From Pelorhabdus rhamnosifermentans (lineage in GTDB: Bacteria > Bacillota > Negativicutes > UMGS1260), in contig NZ_JAHGVE010000009.1 in the NCBI RefSeq assembly GCF_018835585.1, positions 62,001 through 126,000 of the forward strand: DNA of 64,000 nucleotides. Direction: 5' to 3'. The notes under the pieces were generated by a model that saw only the letters and a program-made list of their open reading frames with translations, was not told where the DNA came from and made no database searches. Positions 46,072 to 55,447 of the stretch are shown piece by piece; position 1 is the stretch's first letter; every line of letters starts with the position of its first letter. The position numbers and the translations under genes are program-made.

Positions 46072-47058
46072 ATGGGGAGTTTAATCGTGTCGTTACTGTT
46101 ATTAGTTGTTGTGGCTTTTGCAGTGGTTTTGTTTTTGCATTTTGTGCCCTTGGGGCTTTGGATTTCGGCTATGGCCGCAAAGGTGGAAGTGGGGATCTTT
46201 ACGTTAATTGGCATGCGGTTACGTCGTGTTCCGCCCGCAGCTATTGTTTTACCGCTAATTAAAGCGAATAAGGCAGGAATTGAAGTGAATGCCAATCAAC
46301 TTGAAGCCCATTTTCTGGCTGGCGGGAATGTAGATCGTGTCGTCGATGCACTGATCGCTGCGCAGCGCGCTGAGATTCCCCTGCCTTTTACTCGTTCAGC
46401 AGCAATTGATTTGGCTGGACGGGATGTATTGGAAGCTGTGCAAATGAGTGTTAACCCAAAAGTCATTGAGACGCCTGTTATTTCTGCTGTGGCAAAAAAC
46501 GGGATTGAGCTCAAAGTCAAAGCCCGCGTTACAGTGAGGGCGAATATTGATCGCTTAGTGGGTGGTGCTGGCGAGCAGACTATTATTGCCCGTGTTGGCG
46601 AAGGGGTTGTTACAACAGTCGGTTCTTCTGTGGATCATAAGGATGTACTGGAAAATCCCGATCATATTTCAAAGACTGTTTTATCTAAAGGGCTTGATGC
46701 AGGAACAGCTTTTGAGATACTCTCAATTGATATTGCCGATGTAGATGTAGGGCGTAATATTGGTGCGCAGCTTTTGACAGATCAGGCTGAGGCTGAGAAA
46801 CGTATTGCTCAGGCCCGGGCTGAAGAACGGCGGGCTATGGCTGTGGCTAAGGAACAGGAAATGAAGGCTTTTACGCAAGAAATGCAGGCCAAGGTTGTGG
46901 AAGCTCAGGCTGAAGTGCCTCATGCTATGGCCCAAGCTCTTAAAGAGGGGCATTTAGGTGTAATGGACTATTATAATTTAAATAACGTACTCGCTGATAC
47001 GCAAATGCGCGAGACCATTGCCAAAACAGGTGCACCCAGCCCGACAGAAAAGAAATAG
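46072..47058 (+). CDS. floA: Flotillin-like protein FloA
   Basis: The 328-residue protein has an N-terminal hydrophobic hairpin (about 3-28), the PHB domain (about 45-215; [20 protein letters not shown]) and a coiled coil rich in Ala and Glu (about 235-290; [19 protein letters not shown]). It organises functional membrane microdomains. It follows the NfeD protease gene by 23 bases. Confidence 0.95.
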   Translation: MGSLIVSLLLLVVVAFAVVLFLHFVPLGLWISAMAAKVEVGIFTLIGMRLRRVPPAAIVLPLIKANKAGIEVNANQLEAHFLAGGNVDRVVDALIAAQRAEIPLPFTRSAAIDLAGRDVLEAVQMSVNPKVIETPVISAVAKNGIELKVKARVTVRANIDRLVGGAGEQTIIARVGEGVVTTVGSSVDHKDVLENPDHISKTVLSKGLDAGTAFEILSIDIADVDVGRNIGAQLLTDQAEAEKRIAQARAEERRAMAVAKEQEMKAFTQEMQAKVVEAQAEVPHAMAQALKEGHLGVMDYYNLNNVLADTQMRETIAKTGAPSPTEKK

Positions 47059-47068
47059 GGGGTAGCTG

Positions 47069-47449
47069 ATGGATATCATTTGGGTTTTTCTATTAATGGC
47101 ATTGCTTTATGGATTGCCTGAATTATTGCGAAAGAAGCAGCGTAAAACATATGACTATCCAAAGGTTCCTAAGAAAACTCCGTTACCAGAGCCGCTTCCG
47201 ATGGACGACTCTGCGCGAGTTGTGACAGCTTATGAGGCAAGAGAGACGTTGCAGCCTACCATCATGATTGCTGAAAAAAAAGTGGAGCCTAAGTCAACCA
47301 ATCGTTCGCAAGTAGAAATGCTTTCAACGAAGGTGGTTGATGAAAATTCAGCTATTACTTCATCGGAAGTTGCAACAGGCATTGTATGGGCCGAAATTTT
47401 AGCTAAACCTAAACTTGTCAGACCTTATGGATCATTTAAAGCGCGTTAG
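47069..47449 (+). CDS. Small membrane protein downstream of floA, unknown function
   Basis: The 126-residue product has an N-terminal helix (about 1-17) and a polar, Pro- and Lys-rich tail (DYPKVPKKTPLPEPLPMDD), with no recognised domain. It follows floA by ten bases behind GGGGGT and precedes the operon terminator, so it belongs to the NfeD-FloA unit. Confidence 0.75.
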   Translation: MDIIWVFLLMALLYGLPELLRKKQRKTYDYPKVPKKTPLPEPLPMDDSARVVTAYEARETLQPTIMIAEKKVEPKSTNRSQVEMLSTKVVDENSAITSSEVATGIVWAEILAKPKLVRPYGSFKAR

Positions 47450-47460
47450 AATGAATTTGA

Positions 47461-47503
47461 AAATGCCGCTCACTTTTAACAAAAGTTGGGCGGCATTTTT
47501 TTT
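47461..47503 (+). terminator. Terminator of the nfeD-floA operon
   Basis: AAATGCCGC and GCGGCATTT with an inner ACTTTT/AAAAGT hairpin form a long stem followed by an uninterrupted T run. Confidence 0.9.
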
Positions 47504-47559
47504 CGATTTTTGCACAAAATAACAAGCAAAGATTTATTATGAGAAAATGGGGTGAAAGC

Positions 47560-49095
47560 ATGGAATCGCATTATCGCGGTAGACTTACCTATGCCAAAGG
47601 CACGTATGTTGAATTTGTAGTCGCCCCTCATGAACAGGTCGATTTTGGTGATATCTTAGTTGTTGAAGGAAAAGGTGAGGAGCGATTTTACATTCGCGCC
47701 TATGATTTTAAGGTGAAATCGCGCTGGTCGGGTTTGAATGGTGTCAATTATCTGATGAGTAAACTGAATGCCGATGGACAGGTGGAAAATCAAGATGAAC
47801 TGGATTTCTATCTTGGGGGCAATCATACGATAAAACTAGGTATGGCTGAACAACTATGTTATGCTGATGATAAGGGCCAATTGTATAATCCTAAAACATG
47901 TCCTGATTTTTTTGCTGAAGTTCGCTCGCTAGGTAATCAAGATACGGCATTATTGGCTGAAATGAAGGGTGATTTGGAAGTTGGCTATTTGAAAGGCGGA
48001 CGCGGTGTTTTAGAGCTGCCTGTAGGTATTTATGGTTCAAAATCTATTACAGAACATATGGGGATTTTTGGTACGACAGGGTCAGGTAAAAGCAATCTTG
48101 TCAAGGTACTAGCAAGTTCCGTCATGAATAATAAGCAGTATGGTCTGCTTATTTTTGATGTGCATAATGAGTATTATGATGCTTTAGCGCAGCATCCTTT
48201 TGCTCATGAGCGATTGTGTGTTTATAATACGCAACCTCATACTTCCGATGTCACAAAGCTTACTGTTAATTTTGCTGAGATGGAACCAGACGATGTTACT
48301 GCTTGTGCGACATTTAGCGAAGTGCAGCTTGATGCTCTTTATAAATTGGCAGCAGTTTGGCAGGATCATTGGATGGACTATGTATTAAAATATGAAACAG
48401 AAGATATTATTGATGAATTAAAAGGTTGTACAGGGCAAAAATTTCAGCCACGAACAATTAGTAAAATCAAAAGTATCTGTTGGAATTTGCAACAAGAACT
48501 GAATATGAAGCTCGATGAATCATCTGTTATGGCGAAACTGCTTAGTGACATTGAAGCAGGCAAGATTGTTCTTGTGGAACTCAAAAATACTTCTTCCATT
48601 GGGGAGCAGGCTCTCGCAACACTGGTGTCGAAAAAATTATTGCAACATCATGCCAAGAGTTTGGAGCAGGATATGGCTAAGTTGCGTCCTGTACTGATTG
48701 TTCTTGAAGAAGCGCATCGTTTTTTAGGCAAAAAAGAGCATGCATCAAATAATGTATTTGCCCAGCTTGTTAGCGAAGCCCGTAAGTTTAATATGGGACT
48801 CTGTGTTGTTGATCAGCAACCCCGCTTGCTTGCTGATAAGGTACTGTCGCAGCTCAATACCTTGTTCATCTTAGGTTTGGCTTCCCGGGCTGATCGTAGT
48901 AAGATTGAAACAATGTGTCGTAAAGACATTTTGCAGCAACGTAATGAAATTAAAAATTTAGATTGTGGTGAAATGATTGTGGCTACAAACTATATGCGCT
49001 TTGCAGCGCCAGTAAAGGTTCATAAATTCGAGGATTTTATTACACGAGATGTTTCTTTTCCGATGGAGCAGTTGCCTATGCTTTGTGTACAGTAA
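47560..49095 (+). CDS. HerA-like ATPase (DUF87)
   Basis: The 511-residue hexameric ATPase has an N-terminal HAS-barrel (RGRLTYAKGTYVEFVVAP) and a RecA-like motor with Walker A GIFGTTGSGKSNLVKV and Walker B LIVLEEAHRFLG. FNMGLCVVDQQPRLLADKV is also typical of HerA. Family members translocate DNA and usually work with the nuclease NurA, which is not found in this window. ATG at 47560 lies seven bases after GGGGTG; ATG at 47539 is inside the leader. It is bounded by terminators on both sides, so it is its own unit. Confidence 0.9.
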   Translation: MESHYRGRLTYAKGTYVEFVVAPHEQVDFGDILVVEGKGEERFYIRAYDFKVKSRWSGLNGVNYLMSKLNADGQVENQDELDFYLGGNHTIKLGMAEQLCYADDKGQLYNPKTCPDFFAEVRSLGNQDTALLAEMKGDLEVGYLKGGRGVLELPVGIYGSKSITEHMGIFGTTGSGKSNLVKVLASSVMNNKQYGLLIFDVHNEYYDALAQHPFAHERLCVYNTQPHTSDVTKLTVNFAEMEPDDVTACATFSEVQLDALYKLAAVWQDHWMDYVLKYETEDIIDELKGCTGQKFQPRTISKIKSICWNLQQELNMKLDESSVMAKLLSDIEAGKIVLVELKNTSSIGEQALATLVSKKLLQHHAKSLEQDMAKLRPVLIVLEEAHRFLGKKEHASNNVFAQLVSEARKFNMGLCVVDQQPRLLADKVLSQLNTLFILGLASRADRSKIETMCRKDILQQRNEIKNLDCGEMIVATNYMRFAAPVKVHKFEDFITRDVSFPMEQLPMLCVQ

Positions 49096-49126
49096 CAGGT
49101 TTTATCGCTTTACCTTTGGCTATTAG

Positions 49127-49172
49127 TCAGCATGAATGTAGCGTGCGAGCTATATTCATGCTGATTTCTTGT
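49127..49172 (+). terminator. Terminator of the HerA-like gene
   Basis: TCAGCATGAAT and ATTCATGCTGA form an 11-bp stem with a 16-base loop, followed by TTTCTT. Confidence 0.7.
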
Positions 49173-49219
49173 CTTAAACCCTTTGTTATGACATACATAT
49201 GGTATGAGGGGGGAAAAGA

Positions 49220-49498
49220 ATGGGCCGAAATAAAAAAAATAATTTACTCGTACTTGCGAATTTACTCGAATTGCCAGATGATATTGTTCTTGATTTACCC
49301 CGCATGACAATGCTTGGCAATAAGCAATTACTTGTGGAAAATCATAAGGGGATTATTGAATATTCCACTGTTCTTGTAAGAATTAAGCTCAGTCAAGGTA
49401 CCCTCATTATTCATGGTGAACAACTGTCTCTAGGAAATTTACAACAAGAACAAATTCTTGTTGAAGGAATTATTAAGCTTGTTCAATATGACTTGTAG
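49220..49498 (+). CDS. yqfC: Sporulation protein YqfC
   Basis: The 92-residue protein has the YabP/YqfC family pattern (LELPDDIVLDLPRMTMLGNK, RIKLSQGTLIIHGEQL). yqfC is part of the sigma-E regulon in Bacillus, and yqfD follows after 11 bases, as in that genus. A strong GAGGGGGGAA site precedes the ATG. Confidence 0.92.
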   Translation: MGRNKKNNLLVLANLLELPDDIVLDLPRMTMLGNKQLLVENHKGIIEYSTVLVRIKLSQGTLIIHGEQLSLGNLQQEQILVEGIIKLVQYDL

Positions 49499-49509
49499 GG
49501 GGAAAGAAA

Positions 49510-50694
49510 GTGCTTCTCACAAGACTGGGTAATTATTTTGGCGGTATTGTTTATATCAGAATACAAGGTATTATTCCGGAAAAATTTGTTAATTTATGTT
49601 TAGCAAATAATATTTTGCTCTGGAATGTTATCAAACGGGAGCAAGATCTCTATGCCTACATCCGGTTAGGTGATTTCTTTGTTATTCGTCCTCTTGTGAA
49701 GATCAGTCAAACAAGAGTAGAAGTCTTGGGATATAACGGTTTTCCCTTCTTTTTAAAAAAAATGAAACATCGTAAAATGCTTGTCATTGGTGCATTATTA
49801 TTTTGTTTTCTACTTGATTACTGCTCAGCTTTTGTGTGGTTTGTTGATGTGCAGGGTTTACAGAATTTATCGAAAAGTGAAGTGCTTCGTATTGCCTATG
49901 AGCAGGGGCTGAGGGTGGGAAGTAAGAAAGACACGATCGAGCAGAAGAATGTTGAAAACACCTTGTTACTTACCGTTCCAGAGATAGCTTGGGTCTCGGT
50001 CCATTTTATGGGAACACGGGCTGTCATTGAAGTGGTGGAGAAGACGTTTCCCAAAGAAGAATCAAAAGAGCCGGCTCATGTCGTGGCTGATAAAGATGGC
50101 GTGATTACGGAAATGATCGTTGTGGCTGGGCAGGGTGTGGTTAAAAAGGATGATACTGTAAAGAAGGGGGATATCCTCATTAAGGGAGAAAGTTCCTTAG
50201 GATTCACACCCGGGATAAGAGCTTCAGGTATTGTTAAAGCCAAGGTATGGTACGAAAGCTATGGTGAAGATTGGCTTGTTCGCTTAGTGCCACAGCGTAC
50301 AGGAAATAGAGTCTCGTCATTTAAACTTACTCTTGGCAATGAGCAGTTTGTTTTAAAGCGAGTCGATGAACTGCCCTTTGCTACGTATGACACAGAGGTT
50401 TCAATCAAAAAAATTCCGTGGTGGAGGAATAATACGCTTCCTGTCGAATCTACTATGCAGGTCTTTTACGAGACTTTGCCGGTTTTGCTTGAAAAAAGCC
50501 GTGAAGCATGTTTGGAAGAAGCCAAGCGTCAAGCCTTAGCTGCCCTTACTGAACAGATACCAAAAAATGCACAAATTTTAACGCGCAACATCGAAGTGAT
50601 GTCACTCGATGAACCCAATGTAGTGCGTGTAAAGATCCGTGTAGAAGCTATTGAGAATATTGGAAAAATCCTAACGATTGTACAGGGAGGCTAA
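49510..50694 (+). CDS. yqfD: Sporulation protein YqfD
   Basis: The 394-residue protein has an N-terminal region typical of YqfD (GGIVYIRIQGIIPEKFVNLC), one membrane helix (about 92-112) and an exported C-terminal part (KKGDILIKGESSLG). YqfD supports spore formation in Bacillus; its exact role is not known. Start GTG at 49510 follows GGGGGAAAG. Confidence 0.92.
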   Translation: MLLTRLGNYFGGIVYIRIQGIIPEKFVNLCLANNILLWNVIKREQDLYAYIRLGDFFVIRPLVKISQTRVEVLGYNGFPFFLKKMKHRKMLVIGALLFCFLLDYCSAFVWFVDVQGLQNLSKSEVLRIAYEQGLRVGSKKDTIEQKNVENTLLLTVPEIAWVSVHFMGTRAVIEVVEKTFPKEESKEPAHVVADKDGVITEMIVVAGQGVVKKDDTVKKGDILIKGESSLGFTPGIRASGIVKAKVWYESYGEDWLVRLVPQRTGNRVSSFKLTLGNEQFVLKRVDELPFATYDTEVSIKKIPWWRNNTLPVESTMQVFYETLPVLLEKSREACLEEAKRQALAALTEQIPKNAQILTRNIEVMSLDEPNVVRVKIRVEAIENIGKILTIVQGG

Positions 50695-50698
50695 GTTA

Positions 50699-51679
50699 TT
50701 GCCACAGGAAGAAATCAATAACCCTATTGAAAGACGAATTGATTTTGCTGATCATCAGGAGGCATTAAGTATTTTGGGCCGGAATGATGAATATTTACAA
50801 ATACTTCAAGAGAATTTTTCGAGTCAAATTACAACGCGCGGCGATCAGCTGGTTCTTTTGGGCGAAACTGCAGAAGTTGATCAGATTTATCAGCTAGTTT
50901 CTGAGCTTTTATTTTTACATAGAGGTGGTAACTTTATTACTGTTCATGATGTGAAATATAGTTTGGGTATGGTGAAGGCTTCTAATGGTGATAAGCTCCA
51001 TGCCCTTTACGCTGACACGGTTTTAGTAACGTCCCGTGGCCGTTCTGTCAAACCAAAAACATGGGGCCAACTTGGGTATCTTGAATTCATCCGTCACCAT
51101 GAAATTACATTTGGCATTGGTCCTGCGGGGACAGGAAAAACCTATTTGGCTGTTGCTATGGCTGCTCAGGCATTAAAAACAAAAAAAGTGGAAAAAATCA
51201 TATTATCTCGACCTGCTGTAGAGGCTGGTGAAAAGCTAGGTTTTTTGCCAGGTGATTTGCAGGAAAAGGTAGATCCTTATTTGAGGCCCTTGTATGATGC
51301 CTTGTATGATATTTTAGGCAGCGATACGGTTCAAAAATTTATGACCAAAAATATCATTGAAGTAGCACCGCTTGCTTATATGCGGGGACGGACGCTGGAA
51401 GATGCTTTTATTATTTTGGATGAAGCTCAAAATACAACAGTGCCGCAAATGAAGATGTTTTTAACGCGTCTTGGGTTCGGATCGAAAATGGTTATTACAG
51501 GTGATCTTACGCAAATTGATCTGCCTAAAGGACAGCGTTCTGGTCTTGCTCAAGCTTGTACGATTCTGAAAGGGGTCAAGGGAATTGCTGTAACTGAATT
51601 TGGTGAAACGGATGTGGTACGTCACGAAGTGGTGGCTCGCATTATTCGGGCCTATGAAGAGTTCGAAAACCACCAATAG
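50699..51679 (+). CDS. phoH: PhoH-like ATPase
   Basis: The roughly 326-residue protein has Walker A GIGPAGTGKTYLAVAMAA, Walker B AFIILDEAQNTT and the PhoH stretch PAVEAGEKLGFLPGDLQEK. It is a predicted RNA-linked P-loop ATPase, usually next to ybeY, as here. TTG at 50699 is seven bases after AGGGAGG, just past the yqfD stop; the longer frame from 50678 overlaps yqfD. Confidence 0.93.
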   Translation: MPQEEINNPIERRIDFADHQEALSILGRNDEYLQILQENFSSQITTRGDQLVLLGETAEVDQIYQLVSELLFLHRGGNFITVHDVKYSLGMVKASNGDKLHALYADTVLVTSRGRSVKPKTWGQLGYLEFIRHHEITFGIGPAGTGKTYLAVAMAAQALKTKKVEKIILSRPAVEAGEKLGFLPGDLQEKVDPYLRPLYDALYDILGSDTVQKFMTKNIIEVAPLAYMRGRTLEDAFIILDEAQNTTVPQMKMFLTRLGFGSKMVITGDLTQIDLPKGQRSGLAQACTILKGVKGIAVTEFGETDVVRHEVVARIIRAYEEFENHQ

Positions 51680-51713
51680 AAGAGTGATTCAATAACTCGC
51701 TTGGAGGAAATGA

Positions 51714-53900
51714 ATGATTTCTACAAATAGTCGGTTGTGTGACTTATTTATGCAGCCAGGTAGTATTTACGCTAGACCTGTTTTTCGGCGAATCGTTTTG
51801 GTTTTGGCCTTTTTTAGCCTGTTTGTCATTTTGTTATCGACAGATTTTATTCCTGATAAAGTTTTTTTTGAAGTTGGACAAATTAGCGACCGCGATATCT
51901 TAGCGCCTCGTTCTGTTTCCTATGTCAATACAGTCAAAACGAAGCAGTTAGAATCGGAAGTCATGGCAAGCGTTGTGAGTGTGTATGATCTGGATAAGGC
52001 GGTCATTACGACAACAGAAAATGATTTAAAAAACTTATTCCAGATGGCGCAGGCTGTGGTTCGTGACAAACAGCTGACAGATGGAGAGAGACTGGACAAG
52101 GTACAAGGGACTGTAGCGAATGCTCTACCGACTTCACTACTTACCATGCTGATTAACACGGATGAACAGTCGCTTATGAACTGTCAAGAATTTGTTGCGC
52201 CACTGATACATAAGTATTTGCAGCGGGGGATCCGAGAAGATGAGTTGGAGCTCACGCGTAAACAGATTGTTCTGGAGATTAATGAAGCAAATTTATCAAA
52301 AGATAATAAATTGCTAGCCAGTGCTTTGACAGAGGCCTTGCTTAAACCGAATTTTGTACTGAATCTCAAAGAAACGGATAAGCGTAAGCAAAGTGCGTTG
52401 GCCAGTATTGATCCTGTGCGCGATACAGTCAAAAAAGGCCAGGTTCTCGTCAGACGGGGCGATGTTGTGACGGCGGAACAGATTCGTGCCTTGGAAGAAT
52501 TGGGTCTGTCTAAGGGACAGGCAAATGAGTTAAGAATTTTTGGACTGAGTATTTTTGTGCTTGTCATTATGGCGCTAGAAATGACTTTTCTTCACTTGTT
52601 TGTTCGGTCCGTTTTTGACAATGATTCCGATCTTGTCTTGTTAGGTCTTGTTGTTCTTGTGACTTTGCTCGTGGGGAAAATCGCTCACTACTATTCGGAC
52701 TTTGCTGCTCCCATGGCTGTTGGGGCTCTGCTTGCCACTCTGTTAGTTGATCGTCGGCTGGGATTGTCTGTGAGCATTACGCTGGGTCTTTTCTTCGGCG
52801 TCATTGTGGATCATGACTTACGTGCCGTTGTGACGGCTTTAATTGGCAGTATTACGGGAGTATACTGTGTTTCTCGTCCTGTTGAGCAGTATACTTTGCC
52901 TAAGACGGGCCTGTGGATTGCTGCTATTCAGTTCATTGTTATTGGTGCTACAGGTCTCGTGGAACAATTGGATAGTACGGAACTTTTTATTCAATGTGTG
53001 TTAGGTGCATTTAGCGGTATAGCAGCCTCTATTATAACGATTGGTATTTTGCCTTATCTTGAAAATCTGTTTAATATTACAACGGCATCGAAGTTGCTTG
53101 ATTTAGCCCGGCCTAATCATCCGTTATTACGGCAACTCTTGCTTGAAGCGCCGGGAACGTATCATCATAGTATACTTGTAGGTAACCTAGCTGAGACAGC
53201 CGCTGCCGAAATTGGCGCTGATCCTGTACTTTCCCGCGTAGGGGCTTATTACCATGATATTGGCAAAATCAAGCGACCTTACTTTTTTGTGGAAAATCAG
53301 GGCGGGGGTGAAAATCCCCATGAGAAAATAGCACCTTCTTTAAGTACACTCATTGTCACATCACATATAAAAGATGGCAGTGATTTGTGTCGTGAATACA
53401 AAATTCCTGAGCGTATTATTGATGTAGTACAACAACATCATGGTACGACACTCGTATCCTATTTTTATCATTTGGCGACAGAAAATGATCATAGTGAGTG
53501 TATTATTGAATCTGATTTTCGTTATGAAGGTCCACGGCCTCAATCGAAAGAAGCAGCGCTGATTATGCTTGCAGATAGCTGTGAAGCTGCTGTACGGTCG
53601 ATTTCTAAACCAAATGTTAATCGGATTGAAGCGACAGTTCGTAAAATTGTCAAACAGCGTCTTCATGATGGTCAACTGGACGAATGCAATTTGACGCTGC
53701 GTGACTTAAATAGTATTGGCGATGTGTATATTCGCGTCCTGTCAAGCATGTTTCATAAGCGAATTGAATACCCCGACATGAAAGATTTTGAAAGGAGAAA
53801 GATAAAGAATGGAAATCAATGTAAGCAGCTTGTTGTCCGAGGTGACAGTATTGCCTGCGATGGAGGAGACAGTTCGGACCGTTTTACAAAAAGCAGCTGA
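51714..53900 (+). CDS. pgpH: Cyclic-di-AMP phosphodiesterase PgpH (7TM-HD protein, YqfF)
   Basis: The 728-residue protein has one N-terminal helix, an extracellular 7TMR-HDED domain (about 55-270), about seven membrane helices (about 280-460) and a cytoplasmic HD domain. The latter has [32 protein letters not shown] and [13 protein letters not shown]. It hydrolyses c-di-AMP. The last 30 residues (after ERRKIKN) overlap ybeY in another frame and look non-native; a TAA at 53803-53805, one frame off, suggests a missing base near the end. Confidence 0.93.
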   Translation: MISTNSRLCDLFMQPGSIYARPVFRRIVLVLAFFSLFVILLSTDFIPDKVFFEVGQISDRDILAPRSVSYVNTVKTKQLESEVMASVVSVYDLDKAVITTTENDLKNLFQMAQAVVRDKQLTDGERLDKVQGTVANALPTSLLTMLINTDEQSLMNCQEFVAPLIHKYLQRGIREDELELTRKQIVLEINEANLSKDNKLLASALTEALLKPNFVLNLKETDKRKQSALASIDPVRDTVKKGQVLVRRGDVVTAEQIRALEELGLSKGQANELRIFGLSIFVLVIMALEMTFLHLFVRSVFDNDSDLVLLGLVVLVTLLVGKIAHYYSDFAAPMAVGALLATLLVDRRLGLSVSITLGLFFGVIVDHDLRAVVTALIGSITGVYCVSRPVEQYTLPKTGLWIAAIQFIVIGATGLVEQLDSTELFIQCVLGAFSGIAASIITIGILPYLENLFNITTASKLLDLARPNHPLLRQLLLEAPGTYHHSILVGNLAETAAAEIGADPVLSRVGAYYHDIGKIKRPYFFVENQGGGENPHEKIAPSLSTLIVTSHIKDGSDLCREYKIPERIIDVVQQHHGTTLVSYFYHLATENDHSECIIESDFRYEGPRPQSKEAALIMLADSCEAAVRSISKPNVNRIEATVRKIVKQRLHDGQLDECNLTLRDLNSIGDVYIRVLSSMFHKRIEYPDMKDFERRKIKNGNQCKQLVVRGDSIACDGGDSSDRFTKSS

Positions 53901-54276
53901 ATTGTATGGATTGAGTCAGGCCGCAGAAGTCAGTGTAGCCCTATGTGACGATGCAACCATTCATCAGCTGAATCGTGATTTTCGCAAGGTCGATCGTCCG
54001 ACAGATGTACTCTCTTTTGCTTTAAATGAAGGGGAGGAGCCTGAAATTGTTGATGGTCCGGCTGAAGAGCTTTTAGGTGATATTATTATTTCTGTTGACA
54101 CATTAACAAGGCAAGCTGAGGAATATGGACATAGCCTTGAACGGGAATTGGCTTATCTGACGATTCATGGTTTTTTGCACCTTATGGGGTATGATCATGA
54201 AACAGAGGACGATAAACTTGAAATGCGCAAAGAAGAAGAGGTTGTTTTAAGTGCCTTAGGGATGAACCGATCATGA
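53809..54276 (+). CDS. ybeY: Endoribonuclease YbeY
   Basis: The 155-residue metalloprotein has the HxxxHxxGYDH zinc motif ([16 protein letters not shown]) and the [11 protein letters not shown] patch. It matures the 16S rRNA 3' end and takes part in ribosome quality control. AAAGGAG lies 11 bases upstream within pgpH. dgkA and cdd, often found between ybeY and era, are absent. Confidence 0.95.
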   Translation: MEINVSSLLSEVTVLPAMEETVRTVLQKAAELYGLSQAAEVSVALCDDATIHQLNRDFRKVDRPTDVLSFALNEGEEPEIVDGPAEELLGDIIISVDTLTRQAEEYGHSLERELAYLTIHGFLHLMGYDHETEDDKLEMRKEEEVVLSALGMNRS

Positions 54277-54340
54277 AATAATGTGTCACAAATTAATTAT
54301 TATGGCCAATATGGCCTAACTTTTAGGAGGCTTTGCTAAA

Positions 54341-55237
54341 TTGAAAGAATCGTCAGCTTTTCGCTCGGGATTTGTTGCCGTTATTGGCCGCCCCAATGTG
54401 GGAAAATCCACCCTTGTGAATAGTATTATTGGTCAAAAAATTGCCATTATGAGTGATAAGCCGCAAACGACACGTAATAAAATCATGTGTGTATTAACAG
54501 CTGAGGACTATCAGATGCTTTTTGTTGATACACCTGGAATTCATAAGCCAAAACATAAGCTGGGTGAGTTTATGGTCAAGGCTGCGGAGTCGACGCTAAA
54601 AGAAGTGGATGCCGTCTTATTTGTTGTGGATGCAACAGAAAAACTCGGTGCTGGGGAACATTATATTATTGAACATCTCAAGGAGATTAAGACACCCGTA
54701 TTTTTGGTTGTCAATAAAATTGATTTAATTAGTAAGACTGCATTACTGCCTATCATAAGCAGCTATCAGACGCAGTATCCTTTTCAGGCCATTGTCCCTG
54801 TATCAGCGAAGGATAAAATTAATTTGGACAAGTTGTTGGGGGAAATTCAAAAATTTCTGCCTGTTGGGCCAAAATATTTTCCTGATGACATGATCACGGA
54901 CCAACCGGAGCGCTTGATTATTGCGGAACTGATTCGTGAAAAAGCTTTGCACTTGACAAGAGAAGAAATTCCTCATGCGATTGCTGTGGATATTGAAGAG
55001 ATTGCCTCACGACCCAATGATCAAATTTATGTACGGGCTGTTATTTATGTGGAGCGCGATTCGCAAAAGGGGATTATTATTGGTACGGGCGGAAAACTTT
55101 TAAAGCAGATTGGTCAGCAAGCCCGCCTGGATGTGGAAAATCTACTCGGATCGAAGTGCTATCTTGATCTTTGGGTAAAGGTGAAAAAGGATTGGCGCAA
55201 TCGTGATTCTATTCTAAGATCTTTAGGGTATGAGTAA
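54341..55237 (+). CDS. era: GTPase Era
   Basis: The 298-residue protein has G1 GRPNVGKSTLVNSI, G3 DTPGIHKPKHKLGEFM and G4 VNKIDL, then a C-terminal KH domain (GIIIGTGGKLLKQIGQQAR). It binds the 16S rRNA 3' end in 30S assembly. Translation starts at TTG 54341 after AGGAGG. Confidence 0.97.
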   Translation: MKESSAFRSGFVAVIGRPNVGKSTLVNSIIGQKIAIMSDKPQTTRNKIMCVLTAEDYQMLFVDTPGIHKPKHKLGEFMVKAAESTLKEVDAVLFVVDATEKLGAGEHYIIEHLKEIKTPVFLVVNKIDLISKTALLPIISSYQTQYPFQAIVPVSAKDKINLDKLLGEIQKFLPVGPKYFPDDMITDQPERLIIAELIREKALHLTREEIPHAIAVDIEEIASRPNDQIYVRAVIYVERDSQKGIIIGTGGKLLKQIGQQARLDVENLLGSKCYLDLWVKVKKDWRNRDSILRSLGYE

Positions 55238-55261
55238 TCATGCCTTTTTTTCTTCTCTTTA

Positions 55262-55290
55262 TTGACCATAGCAGTGCAAAATGCTATCAT
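55262..55290 (+). promoter_or_regulatory. Promoter upstream of the CorC-type gene
   Basis: TTGACC (55262-55267) and TATCAT (55285-55290) are spaced by 17 bp, about 60 bases before the ribosome site GGGAGAG (55353-55359). Confidence 0.6.
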
Positions 55291-55447
55291 CTTGTTAAGA
55301 GGGAATACATATTAGAAGTCATGATATTTGAGCGAATTGTCATGAAAAATTTGGGAGAGATGCTCTATCGATGGTATAGATGGTCCATTATTTAGTCTTA
55401 TCAAACTGGCTGCAGCGATTTGTTTAGTCTTAATCAATGGATTTTTT

